Source: Thinopyrum elongatum
Lineage: Eukaryota; Streptophyta; Magnoliopsida; Poales; Poaceae
Length of the DNA stretch: 64,000 bases
Reading direction: 5' to 3'
Assembly (NCBI GenBank): GCA_011799875.1
Contig: CM022302.1
Span: 201,668,086-201,732,085, forward strand
Shown: one piece after another, positions 44,851-56,200 of the stretch
Layout: every line of letters starts with the position of its first letter
Numbering within the stretch: the first letter of the stretch is position 1
Notes under the pieces: model-generated
The model's database searches: none
What the model saw: only the letters and a program-made list of their open reading frames with translations
Told to the model about the DNA's origin: nothing
Program-made: the position numbers and the translations under genes

Positions 44851-46457
44851 TGACGTGGCTTGAGACTGCGTCGGTATTTCCCCAAATAGGAACGGATGAT
44901 GCAGCACAGCTCCAGTAAGTATTTCCCTCAGTTATGAAACCAACGTATCAATCCAGTAGGAGAACCAAGCAACACTATGTAAACGGTACCTGCACACAAA
45001 GAACAAATACTTGCAACCCGACGCGTAAGAGGGGTTGTCAATCCCTCCTCGGTAAAAAGATAGATTAATTTGTATGAGATTGGATAAATAGATCTAGCAA
45101 GAATGCAAAATAAAATAAGTAAAGAAAAAGTGCAGCAAGGTATTTTTGGGTTTTTGGAATAATAGATCTGAAAACAAATATGATAAAAGATAGATCTGAA
45201 AGCAACATGATAAAAGATAGACCCGGGGGCCGTAGATTTCACTAGTGGCTTCTCTCAAGAAAATAGCATACGGTGGGTAAACAAATTACTGTTGGGCAAT
45301 TGATAGAAGAGCAAATAATTATGACGATATCCAAGGCAATGATCATGAATATAGGCATCACGTCCAAGATTAGTAGACCAAAACGATTCTGCATCTACTA
45401 CTATTACTCCACACATCGACTGCTATCTAGCATGCATCTAGTGTATTAAGTTCATGGAGAAACGGAGTAATGCAATAAGAACGATGGCATGATGTAGACA
45501 AGACCTATTCATGTAGGAATAGACCCCATCTTTTTATCCTTAATAGCAACGATACATGCGTGCCTCGCTACCCCTTCTATCACTGGGCGAGGACACCAGA
45601 AGATCGAACCCATCACAAAGCACCTCTTCCCATTGCAAGAAAAATCGATCTAGTTGGCCTAACTAAACCTAAGACTCAGAGAAGAAATACGAGGCTATAA
45701 ATAATCATGCATATAAGAGATCAAAGAAGACTCAAATAATATTCATGGATATATATCTGATCATAAACTCGCACTTCATCGGATCCCAACAAACACACCG
45801 CAAAAAGTCATTATATCAAATAGATCTCCAAGAGAACATTGTATTGAGAATAAAAAAGAGATAAGAAGCCATCTTGATACTGCCTACGGATCCGTAGGTC
45901 TATGATGAACTACTCACGCATCATCGGAGGAGCACCAATGAGGATGGTGAACCCCACCGTGATCGTGTTCCCCTCTAGCAGAGTGCCGAAATAGGGCTCT
46001 AGATTGGATCTCGTGGTTCTGGAACTTGCGCCGGCTGGAATTGTGTTTCGATCGCTCTCCTAGGGTTTTTGGAATATTTGGGTATTTATAGAGCTGAGAG
46101 GCGGTGGAGAGGACCTCCATGGGCCCTACAACCCATCAGGGCGTGCCAGGGGCCTCTGGCGGGCCCTGGTGTCTTGTGGGCCCCACGGGCCTCCCCTCTG
46201 GTGCTTCCTTGGCTCCCAAGTTGTCTTCTGGTCCAAACAAAATCTCCAAAAAGGTTTCGCTGCGTTTGGACTCCGTTTGATAGGGATATTCAGTGAAGTA
46301 AAAAACAAGCAAAAAACAACAACTGGCACTAGGCACTATGTCAATAGGTTACTCCCAAAAAATGATATAAAAGTTCCTATGAATGATTGTAAAACATCCA
46401 AGAATGATAATATAACATGGAACAATAAAAAATTATAGATACGTTGGAGACGTATCA
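44851..46457 (-). mobile_element. Second gypsy solo LTR (1607 bp)
   Basis: On the minus strand it runs TGATACGTCTCC to CACGTCA, the same family as the solo LTR at 12009-35190 but uninterrupted. The TSD is CGTGG (44846-44850) against CGCGG (46458-46462), one transition apart. The empty site is recognisable in copy B near 52640. A TATA box (minus) lies near 46083-46090. Confidence 0.8.
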
Positions 46458-46462
46458 CGCGG

Positions 46463-46905
46463 CTACTGAAAATTTTACTACGCGGGAGTAAAATGCCTGG
46501 GCTATTGAAAATTTGGATGATGCATCGCACACGATCCCGAGATAACAACCGTGTGTTATCAAACAGAAAAACCCTCCAGCCGGGCAGATATTTTTGAGGG
46601 ATGCAGGCGGGAGCGGGAACAACAAACATCACACATGGTCGAAAGATAATAACCATGTGTTATCAAACAGGAAAACCCTGCAGGCGGGTAGATATTTTTG
46701 AGATTGTGAGGGAAGCCTCATGGGGCCCATTGTACTGTGCTGATGTGAGTGACAGGGCACCGGCGCGGCACACGGGTAGTGTGAGTGAACCATGTCTGTT
46801 GCGTCATTTGACTTGTCTAATGTTTATAAATTTGGCGAAAACAACGCGGGAAAGGGTCAGAACACGAACACACATGCATGTGGACCAAAAAAATGAATGA
46901 AAATG
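46463..46905. repeat. Unit A region homologous to 52640-53240
   Basis: Words such as CGGGAGTAAAATG, ATCAAACAGAAAAACCCTC and GGTAGATATTTTTGAG are shared with copy B and partly repeated within the stretch. No coding signal. Confidence 0.65.
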
Positions 46906-47351
46906 GTGGTTTGATGTTCAAATACCAAATGCACAACTTCGATGTGGCACCTGTCTCACAAAGTGCACGGTATTGCTTGTCCCCCCCTCGTGTCGGCAGG
47001 AGGGGAATCCTAGCTATGAACGCATGCCCCCAAATCGCTAGGTCTAACATATCACCCTATCGTAACACTAAACCTATGGGATTCCATCATGGTCAAACCA
47101 CGCCCCCCCTTTCGTTTCCAGTGAAAGGTGGACCATGTGCGGGCCCAGAAATGTGTGCTTCTAGCGCGAGATGGGGTGAGACCACATACGAACGACCTGC
47201 GGGTAGCCCAACTATATGTATGAAAAAGGTGGTGTGATATTTAAATACCAAATTCACAACTTTGATGCGGCACATGCCTCGCAAATTAACAGGACATCCC
47301 CGACCCCACGGAGGTTCACCTATCAAAGTGCAAAGTAGCAGTCCCCCCCTT

Positions 47352-47388
<37 letters not shown>

Positions 47389-49048
47389 TCAGTCGGTGGG
47401 AGAGGGCATCAGACCAAGATGTATCGTAAAACGGACCAAGAAGAATCCACCTTGGTCGTACAACCTCTCTCTTATTGTTGGTTAAAGTGATGGACGTCCA
47501 TGCGATCCCAGAGATGGGCTAGCTCGCCAATAATCACGCAAGTAGCTAGTGCCTGAAGACAACCACTGCCTACATGTGGCCCAAACATATGTATGGATTA
47601 GTGTTGATGTTTGAATACCCAGTGGAACAAAACTTTGATGTGGCACCGTGCTTTGGAACCAGAAATCCCCACACGGAGTGAGGGTTAGTTGATGAAGCGT
47701 TGTATATATGTATGTCACACCACACTTCGAGCCGATGACGGGGATTCATATGCATGCATATGTACGTATGCGCTCAAACTTAGGTCTAGAATCTCACCAT
47801 GGCCTACTACGATAACACAAACCAAAGAAGAAGAATCCACCATGCATGGTAACCTATCTCGTTGTCGGTCAAAGTGATCATGGATGTCCACGCGGGCCCA
47901 TGAATATATAGGCTTGCCACCGATAACCACGTGAGGGACAATACTGTTCGAAGACAGCCACTTCATGCATATGTATGTATGGAGGTGATGCGTGCATGCT
48001 GTTTGAATACCATGCACAACATTGATGTGGTGCGTCGCGTCAAAAATCGTACAATCCCCACACAGAGCGAGATCGGATCATTACGTGCCGTGGTGCGTTG
48101 ACCCTCCCCCCGCTGCCCACTTTGACTCGGTGGGAGGGATTCATGCGTGCACATCCATATGTGCTCAAACTATATCATGTCATCCCAGAGCATGACCTAT
48201 ATACCGTAATATAAACCAAAAAATAATCCCCTTCTAAGTCAAATTAACCTCTCTTGCTGTCGATCAAAGTAGTGATGGACCAAGTGGGCCCACAGATGGA
48301 AAGCATCGATATCGCTGGTAACCGCGTGAATGGGTGCCAGAGGACAACCGCCATCGCTTTGCATGTGGGCCAAACATATGTATGGAGGTGTGTGTGGTTG
48401 TGATGTTTGAATACCCAAAATGCACAACTTTGATGTGGTATATGCCTCGAAAACCGTAAAGTCCCCACACAGAGCGAAGTTCATGAAGCATAGTATATAT
48501 GTTGGTCCCCTCCCCCCTCTTCGACGCATACTATATGCTCCTACCGTAATACAAACCAAAAAGAACCCTCCTTGATGGTGAAATTAATTAACCTCTCCCG
48601 GTCGATGTAGGTCAAAGTGATGCATGCATATGGACGACGACCTCGCGGGCCCACAGATGGAAGCGTCGCACGTGATTGTCCTAGGATAACCACCGCCTGC
48701 ACATGCATGTGGCCCAAAGAGGTGTTGTGTGATGTTTGAAAAGCCAATGCACAACTTTGATGTGGCACGTGCCTCGGAAACCGAAAAGTCCCCACACTGA
48801 GTGAGGTGTGTTCATGGACGCGTACTTAGTATATATATGCTGGTCCCCTCCCACCTCTTTGACGTGTACTATATACTCCCACCGTAACACAACCAAAACA
48901 GAATCAACCTTGCTGGTCAAATTAACCTCTCTGCCGGCTGTAGGTCGAAGTGATGGACGACGACCTCGCGGGCCCACAGAAAGCGTCATACGCGAGAGTG
49001 AGTGTTGTGTAGGACAACCACCGACTGCATGAGGCCCAAACATGTATG
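46906..49048. repeat. Degenerate tandem array of 320-400-bp units in unit A
   Basis: Six units are marked by the word TTTGAATACCCAATGCACAA followed by CTTTGATGTGGCAC, at about 46906, 47228, 47600, 47985, 48385 and 48720. Each also carries a GCGGGCCCACA block and a CATGTGGCCCAAACATATG block. Units differ by many substitutions. No conserved frame is seen, so it is probably structural subterminal DNA. Confidence 0.8.
47355..47386. repeat. (CA)n microsatellite
   Basis: About 15 CA units inside the tandem array. Confidence 0.9.
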
Positions 49049-49213
49049 CACTGGTACAACGAGGTGCTATACAAACGGTTTTTAACCCCTTTTCGCGACA
49101 GCGTTTTGAACCATCGCCAAGTGAGTGACTGCGATAGGGGGGTCCTTCCCACATGACCCAAAAACCGTTGGGGATAGGCCCTCCTGGCACACACGCAAGG
49201 CCTTGTCAACTTA
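49049..49213 (+). repeat. 165-bp extra CACTA-like terminus
   Basis: CACTGGTACAACGAGGTGC and the next about 130 bp repeat the start of units A and B. It is followed at once by unit B in the same orientation. It is either the stub of an element into which B inserted (flank TTA) or a tandem duplication junction. Confidence 0.7.
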
Positions 49214-49466
49214 CACTGGTACAGTGAGGTGCTATACAAATGGTTTTTAACCGCTTTTCGCGACGGCGTTTCGAATCGTCGCCAAGTGAGTGACTGCGAT
49301 AGGGGGTCCTTCCCACACGACCCAGAAACCGTCGGGAATAGGACCTCCTAGCACACACAATCATCAAAATGAGGTCGTGTGCGACGGGCGAGCAATCAAA
49401 TATGATTATACGTACAGTTGTGCTAAAAAAATACAATTATACAGGCCAAATCGTTTTCGGTCGTAA

Positions 49467-49646
49467 GTACATCCCACACAGTCAGTTCCGGCTAAACGTT
49501 TCCGTTCGTATGTACATTCCACACAGTCAATCCAAGGAATACGTTTTTGTTAGTATGTACATCCCACACAGTTAATCCAAGAAGTATGTTTCCGTTCGTA
49601 TATACATCCCACACAGTCACTCCAAGGAAAAGGTTTCCGTTCGCAG
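49467..49646. repeat. Four 45-bp tandem repeats in unit B
   Basis: Units start GTACATCCCACACAGTCA and end CGTTTCCGTTCGTAT, at 49467, 49512, 49557 and 49602. They lie in the subterminal region; unit A has dispersed CACACAGTT-like words instead. Confidence 0.88.
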
Positions 49647-50845
49647 GTATATCACACACAATTTTCCCCATTAAATCGTTTGTGATAGCGTTGCCATTGC
49701 ACACGATATTAACAATTTTATTGTTTGTGTTATTGAATGCATCACACACTGTGTGTAGAACAAACTGTGTGACAAAGGCTGTCCATCACACACACTTTTT
49801 ATGTGGTAAACGTTTGCGCAAGGTGGCCTAACGCAAACAGTTTTCAAGAAGATGTCGTGTGTGATTGTTCATTGATCCAACACGGTTTATTCCTAGAAAC
49901 TGTGTGTGTTGCCTGAGGTCATCGCCCACGGTGTTTTCTCAATAACCGTTTGCAATAGAAAAACCCAATTAGCAGGTTAATTGCCCTATTATTAATAATC
50001 CATTTATTAATCTAATTGACATTTCATATTAAGCACACAATATATTTCATTTTCATATTAAGGAAGCAGGATTTCATAATTGAAATACATCAGAGTACAA
50101 CATCATATAGCTTCAGCACTCAGCTACCCCATTACACAACTGCACCAGCACCAAGTTTCACATGCAACATCTATAACCTTTCGAAATTAGCATCATAGAC
50201 GGTACATAGACAGATGGATCTCATCTCGAAAACTGCTGAAGTGGAAGGCGAATATTGAGCCTTCATTGATGTTGAAGGTCTTTGCAACTTTAGGCCAGTG
50301 CATGTCCATCCTTCATCCTCTTCAGGAACACTTCAATATAGAACCGTGGGTGTTGTATGAATACCTTCCTCGCCTCTTGACCATACAGGTGGTTTGAGAG
50401 GTAATCATCAGTGAATTGCTTTGGAAAGGCCTGAAAACAAGGATATGCATAAATATCTTCTCTAGATTTGAAATGACACAAAGGAATTAAAAAGACAAGG
50501 TATAACAGTTAGTACCATCCTGTAGTGAACTGATGTCTTCATTGTGCAGACAAAGATCTTGTTGTTTTTTGTCGCTAATTTCTTTATCATAACAATCTTT
50601 CTGAGTTTCTTGACTTGACTGATATTCATGGACAACTCATTTCCACATATGCAAAAATGGTCAAACAGTGGGTCAAAACCTTTGACAGCAGGATCTACAT
50701 GTGCAAGACCAAATTGTTAAAAACATAATATTTAATAACAAGAAATGGAAAGGTGTGTTATTAACTGCAACATGCCTAATATTTAAAAACAAGCAAACAT
50801 AGTCATTCAAACTTGTATTGTGCAGGTCTAAGTACACTAGTTACT

Positions 50846-51291
50846 GGCTCTGTTTGGATCCATGGGTTAGAGTTAGTTTGAGCTAGTTTGGGCTCAAATA
50901 GCCCTAAAGTATCCAAACATGAGGGCTAGTTTGAGCTAGTTGCATCTAACCCACCCAAAACAACTATCCCACCCAAGAGGTGCTGATTGGGGCTAGTTCT
51001 CCTAGTGCATTTATTGTGAATCTAACACTGTCATCCAAACACCTCTTTGGCTAGAGTTAGTTCAGGGTTAGTCAATTCTGAGTATCATTGTTATTTAGAA
51101 AACGTAGGATAGCGTAGGATTTATTCTACCTTGACTTGTACTCCAAGATGACCATGTACTCCTATATATATGCCCACGAGGCTCAAGCAATACAATCAAC
51201 TATTCCACCAATCTCTCTCTCTCCCTTTTAACTATCATGAGCTAGAAACTAACTCTAACCTCTAGCTAAGTTAGAGTATCCAAACAGTGCC
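50846..51291. mobile_element. MITE with GGCTCTGTTTGGAT termini (446 bp)
   Basis: Inverted ends GGCTCTGTTTGGATCC and GTATCCAAACAGTGCC, of the kind seen in Tourist/PIF-Harbinger MITEs. The flanking trinucleotides ACT and ATT do not match perfectly. It contains a TATATATA/CT-rich stretch at 51166-51230 of unknown origin. It sits in the putative intron of copy B. Confidence 0.65.
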
Positions 51292-51324
51292 ATTGTTAAA
51301 TCAAATGGAAAGGCGTGGTAAATA

Positions 51325-51581
51325 CTCCCTCCAGTCCTTTTTACTCTGCATATAAGAATTGTCTAAAGTCAAACTTCATAAAGTTTGACCTTATTTATAT
51401 GAAAAAATATCAACATCTACCATGCTAAAGTTATACAATATGAAAATTTAAGTCATGACACATGTACTGATATTGATTTCATATTGTGAATGTTGGTATT
51501 TTTTTTTATAAAGTTGCTCAAACTTTACGAGGCTTGACTTTAGACAAATCTTATATGCGAACTAAAAAGATTCGGAGGGAG
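51325..51581. mobile_element. Stowaway-like MITE (257 bp)
   Basis: CTCCCTCCAGTCC pairs with an AGATTCGGAGGGAG end; a longer inverted arm around TAAAGTCAAACTT and its complement gives a hairpin. Flank TA left, TT right. Confidence 0.75.
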
Positions 51582-53244
51582 TTCAACATGCTTAACAACA
51601 ACCAAATATAGTCATTCATAGAGCTATTGTTAAAATTGGTATTGATGAAATTGAACTACACAGTCATACTAGCACATATAGAACATCACACTGTTAATAG
51701 CTGAAATAAACAAGGCATACTACGAACAACCAAAGATGGCAATTAAAACTGGACATATGCTAACTACAAAGAACCGAACAACCATAAACCGTAGAAATAA
51801 ACAAGGCGTCATGCAAACAACCAAATATAGCAATAAATACTGGACAGGTTCTCACTACAAAAGGGGTTCGAGAAAACAAATCATGGGTTTCCTCACTTGT
51901 CACAGATTGGCTCCTCCTCGTGGTCGCCGTCGATGAGGTCTGACTTGCCAGCTGAGGATCCCAAGCCAGCGTCGTAGAACGTGTCCTTCAGAAATGACAA
52001 AAGGGGCTCCATGGTGATGAAGGATGGCAAATTGTTCATAACGAGCCACAGGTGATCAGCGGCAGGGCCATCGATGAGATCGATGACTGTCGAACCCGAA
52101 GGGTTGGGGGTGGGCAACTTAACCTGTGACATAGCCCGCATCAAGCCATCGGTGTCGACGACCTCGATGTCGTAGCCGGCGTCCATGACATGCCAGAATA
52201 CTCTAGCCCGCTGATTGAAAGGGTCAATCCTGGTCCAGTCATCGTCGTCAGCTTCCTCGGCGGCCACCTCGCCGACGTCGGGCAAAGAGGCCGCAGTAAA
52301 GCTCTTTTGGGCCATTCGCTCCTCGAGCTCCCTAGGAAGCGTAGCCGGGCTTAGGCTGCGACGCTCTGGAGTTGGGGAGGGGGTTTGGGATGGGGATCTC
52401 TGGGGAAGGGGGCGTTTTGCAGGTGTCATCTAAGAAACTCAGGGTGGTGAGAGTATGTATATCGGTGGGTAAACTGCATGAGCAGACCGATAGAGGTTGA
52501 CGATGGAGGCGGCGCGGCGGCGGCGACCTAGCTAGGTTTGGAGCGAGGGAGGGGTGGTGTGTATGTGTGTGAGAGGGGATTTGGGGTGAGCGAAGGATTT
52601 GGGATGTGTGTGGAGGGGGTCCAAGGTGGTGTTTGAGGAAATGCCGCGGGTACTGAAAATTTTACTAGGCGGGAGTAAAATGGCGGGGCTACCGAAAATT
52701 TGGATCAAGGGATCGAAGCAGAGCGGGGCGGGAGTAACGAACATCACACACGGTTAAAACATAATAGTCATGAGCTATCAAACAGAAAACCACTCCAGTC
52801 GAGCAGATATTTTTGAGATTGCGAGGGATGCAGGCGGGAGTAAAATGCCGGGGCTCCAGTTAAAAAAAATCCGGGGCTACTGAAAATTTGGATCAACTGA
52901 TTGAAGCAGAGCGGAAGTAACAGACATCACACACGGTCGACACATACGAATCGTGTGCTATCAAACAGAAAAACCCTCTACGTGGGTAGATATTTTCAAG
53001 ATTACGAGGCAGTAGATATTTTCGAGAGCGGGAGACAAGCCTCGTGGAGCCCAATCTACTGTGCTGATGTGAGTGACTGCAGGGGCACGGGCGTGGCACA
53101 TGGGTAGTCTGACCGAACCGTGTCTATTGCGTACCCAATCACAGACGGTTTCTGCATCCTACTCATGTTGTTTATAAATTTGGCAAAAATAATAACGCGG
53201 GAAAGGGTCAGAACACGAACACACTTGCATGTGGACCAAATATA

Positions 53245-53989
53245 TGTATGAAAAGGGTGGTTTGATGTTCGAATACCCAATGCACAACTGTGATGTGGCA
53301 CCTATCACACAAAGCGCACAGTATTGCTAGTCAGCCACCCCCTACGAACCCCACTTCGTGTCAGTGGTAAGGGAATCGTAGCTACGATTGCATGCCTCCA
53401 GATAGTTAGGTTTGAAATCTCACCCTACCGTAACACAAAACCTATAGGAGTCCATCATATATATGGTCAAACTTCCCCTTTCGCTTCCGGACAAAGGTGG
53501 ACCGTGTCCCGACCCACAAATGTGTGCTTGTGGCGGGAGATGGGTGAGACCACATATGAACCACCTGCGGGTGGCCCTATACTATATGTATGAAAAGGGT
53601 GTGGTGTGATATTTAACTATACCATTCACAACTTTGATGTGGCACGTGTGCCTCGCAAAATAACCGGACTTCCCCGACCCCACGGAGGTTGTGGGTAGTC
53701 TGAAGTACAACCCCACACACACGTGTTGTGGGGAGGGCATCTCACCAAGACGTACTGTAACACGGACCAAACAGAATCCAACTTGATCGTACAACCTCTC
53801 TCGCTCGTTGTTGGTCAAAGTGATGAACGTCCACATGTCCCCGCAAAATGGGCTAGCTTGTCGCCGATAAACTCGCGAAGGAGTACTGTCTGAAGACAAA
53901 ACCCACTCTGTGCATGTGGCCCAATTATGTATGGAAGTGGTGTGTGTGGTGTTTGAATAGGCAATGCGCAAATTTGATGTGGCACCATG
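53245..53989. repeat. Tandem array of unit B, cut short
   Basis: Units marked by the GATGTTCGAATACCCAATGC-type word at about 53262, 53605 and 53945; the third is interrupted at 53989 by the LTR. Confidence 0.75.
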
Positions 53990-54904
53990 TGTCGTGGTTC
54001 AACATGATCACCTATGGGGCCATCGGCCCCTTGTTTTTCAGCAAGGGAGAAGGGCATGTTGCACAAAGAGCGGAGGCCGTAGGGCAGCACGACAATGGTG
54101 ATGTGGGTAGTTTTTACCCAGGTTCGGGCTGCCGCAAGGCGTAAAACCTTACTCCTGCTTTGGTGGATTGGATGGAGGACCGTGACGAACGCGCAACGCT
54201 CAAGCCCGGCAAGGTCGCCTCGGGGAGAGCAGCTATGCGCATACGAGTGTACAAGGGTCCGAATCCTTTCTAAGGTTGCCACGGCCCTCCTTTTATAGGT
54301 CAAGGGGTTACCACAATGGCAAAACAATCATTATCCAGTGATTAGACATCCACAGTGCTATCATACCTAACTCTACAGACATGACAAGGTGAATTAAATG
54401 CACCGCTTAGTGTCACATCGTGGGTGTAGCCCGGCAAGCCTTGCCGTGCCATTCAACCACCTTCTCGTCTGCCTGCATGACACGCCCCTGGACGGGTGTC
54501 ATTTAGGGGTGATCTTCCTCAGAAACGGCTACCACGTGCCAAACGACAGCCACTTAATCATTTGGGGGCTCGACACTGCACCGATAAGTGACTTGCGTTG
54601 CTGTGAGGTGGAGCGGTGGAGCCTTGGCGGAGAAGCAGGCCGTCGGCGCCCCAGCAACCCTTGCCGGGGAGATCTTGGGACTTGCCCTTGGGGTGACCTC
54701 GACCTGGCCAGGCTCGCCTGCCCGGTAAGGGAGGTTTTTCCCTTAATGATATCTTGCTCCTTTGGGGTGTCTTGGTCTTCTTGATCCACCCTTTGATTTC
54801 TCAAAGAGCTATCTTTTCTGCTTGGCCTCGTCTTGTCACTATAACCTTGCCCTTGAGCCTGTGTATAGTCCGGGCAACATACACCAGGGTTTGTTGCAGC
54901 AACA
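53990..54904 (-). repeat. 3' LTR of element X
   Basis: TGTCGTGGTTC to GCAACA, followed by AGAGCCCCTGGGCC, whose complement is the polypurine tract. TATAAAAGG (minus) lies at about 54291-54299. It shares ACCCAGGTTCGGGCTGCCG-type words with the LTR of Y, so the families are related. The exact right border is inferred by comparison with Y. Confidence 0.7.
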
Positions 54905-55319
54905 AGAGCCCCTGGGCCTGGCCTGAACGCACTGTCGAGCGTCGTTGGGGTAGGCCCTACCTAGTACACAGGCAAAGAGTTTGTGGTAGCTCATTCCTTG
55001 ATATTTCCTTTGCTTCTTCATTAACCTATGCTTGAGTCAATTTTCAGTTTCTCCATGCATCGTGCAAGATGCCGAATGCGGTGGGGTCACCTCGGCACTG
55101 GCCCATGAATGACTTTAACTCACGGGGAGGTAACTGCCATCCCACTCTTCCCACCGCACTCGCTTTTCCTGCCACATACGCCGCATGCATTGTGCGGGGT
55201 AGGGCACCATGACAAAAACCCGGCTGCTCCGGATTGGTGTGAGTGGGTGGTGAACGGGCCCGGTTACTGCCAGTGACACGAGCGGGTCGGGTCCGAAGGA
55301 GCCCCCAGCTCCGGGCTTC
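54905..55319. other. Element X region after the polypurine tract
   Basis: The polypurine tract (minus strand, GGCCCAGGGGCTC) occupies about 54905-54918. The remainder is non-coding and would be the upstream region of the possible antisense gene. Confidence 0.5.
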
Positions 55320-55325
55320 TGCTTG

Positions 55326-56200
55326 TCTATAAAAGGGAGTGTGAGGGTGAACGGAGGCAACCATCCTCGCTCTCTCCCCTTCTTCTCTTTCGTCTTCTTC
55401 ATGCCTAGGAAGAGAGGCCAGGGCTCGACCCCGCGCTTCCATTCAGGGGTGATGATCTTGAATGTCCGTGTAGATACCCGGGGAGTGAGCTTGGTCCGCG
55501 GCTGTAGGAAACACGGTGGCTGTCGTTGGAGCCGCCGTAGTTGTTGGCAACGCATCCACGGCGGTCGCACCGATATCGGTGTGAGGGGCGCCGTGCCTCT
55601 CCTTGACAGCGGAGCGCTCGTATCTTTCATACGAGTTATTCGTCACGGGCTTCTGGCGCCCGCCTGTGGGATCGCGCCCGGGATCTTTGATGCCCCCGGT
55701 GCTGCTCTATCTGGCGAGGTGAGGGGCGACGCCGGAGGTGGTGGCGCCCTTTTGCCCGCCGAAGTGGGGGACGGTGCTCTCCGCATGCCTTGGGCACCGC
55801 CACCATCATCAGCAGTCTCTTCGGGGGAGGCGTCATGCCAGGGGCCCAACGCCTCCTCGGAGCGACAGTGACAGGCCGTCAGGTCGGAGTACGATGGCAC
55901 CGACGCCTTCGTCTCGTATTGTTGGCCTGCTACTCCGTTTTTCGTCTCTTCCCCTGCCCCGGCACCATCATCACCAGCCTCTTCTAGACGGTTGCCAGGG
56001 GAGGCTCTCTTGGTGCCTTCTGCCGGGCGCACCCCGTGGTCCCGATGGTGGCTAGGGCGTCACCTGGCCATTCTATCCGTTCTCCGCCTTCGCAGCCTCG
56101 CCACTCCCGATCTTGTCAGGCTGGGCTTCTGCCCAGGTGCTCCTTTTGCCCTCTTGGCCTCCCACTGTAGTTCCTAGGAGGAGAGGGACAAGAAAGGGAT
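55326..56200 (+). pseudogene. Possible antisense gene of element X
   Basis: TATAAAAGG at 55328-55336 is followed by an ATG at 55401 (MPRKRGQGSTPRFHSGV) and a plus-strand frame to 55871. The position, between 3' LTR and integrase and opposite to pol, is where Tat antisense genes lie. However, no gypsy-type transposase motif or clear splice pattern is visible, and other frames through this GC-rich DNA are equally open. A candidate poly(A) region with AATGAAAAAAGAAAA lies near 56326-56340. Confidence 0.3.

Larger units (their letters stand above)
41182..49048 (+). mobile_element. CACTA-like unit A
   Basis: It starts CACTGGTACAGTGAG directly inside the LINE ORF1. Then come subterminal repeats (to about 41970), a minus-strand B3-like gene (42165-44610), a GC/GT-rich 5' leader with microsatellites, an inserted gypsy solo LTR (44851-46457) and a tandem array (46906-49048). 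The opposite CACTA end (…CCAGTG) was not found, so the right border is the junction with the next CACTGG at 49049. Assignment rests on the CACTGGTAC start and abundant CACACGGTT/ATCACACACG subterminal words. Confidence 0.6.
50193..52429 (-). pseudogene. Split gene with B3-like DNA-binding domain, copy B
   Basis: Minus strand. Exon 1 (52429-51893) is a clean 178-codon frame: a Ser/Pro-rich start, EELEERMAQK-like segment, GYDIEVVDTDGLMRAMSQVK, FITMEPLLSFLKDTFYDAGL, ending EEPICDK. Exon 2 is 50694-50516 (DPLFDHFCICGNELSM, KIFVCTMKTSVHYRM). Exon 3 starts at 50430 and is the B3-like part (FPKQFTDDYLSNHLYGQEA, EVFLKRMKDGHALA, NEGSIFAFHF). Splice sites of exons 2 and 3 are canonical, and exon 2 has the same 179-bp length as in copy A. 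A deletion in exon 3 near 50290 shifts the frame inside the domain. Whether exon 1 joins exons 2-3 in one transcript is unproven; a stop closes its frame at 51893. Confidence 0.58.
49214..53989 (+). mobile_element. CACTA-like unit B, truncated by Tat element X
   Basis: Same order as unit A: CACTGGTACAGTGAGG terminus, subterminal repeats (to about 49960), B3-like gene (50193-52429) and tandem array (from 53245), then broken by the LTR at 53990. In the gene the two units are roughly 85% alike by eye, so the duplication is old. B lacks the solo LTR and carries its own MITEs. Confidence 0.6.

Noticed and set aside
49492..49749. Minus-strand frame with 15-residue repeats
   Set aside because: Produced by the 45-bp tandem repeat, whose length is a multiple of three; no sign of a real protein.
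51849..51865. CACTACAAAAGGGG (also near 43864) as a CACTA terminal inverted repeat
   Set aside because: Both copies are at the same internal place of units A and B, beside the exon-1 stop, with no inverse partner; treated as part of the unit.
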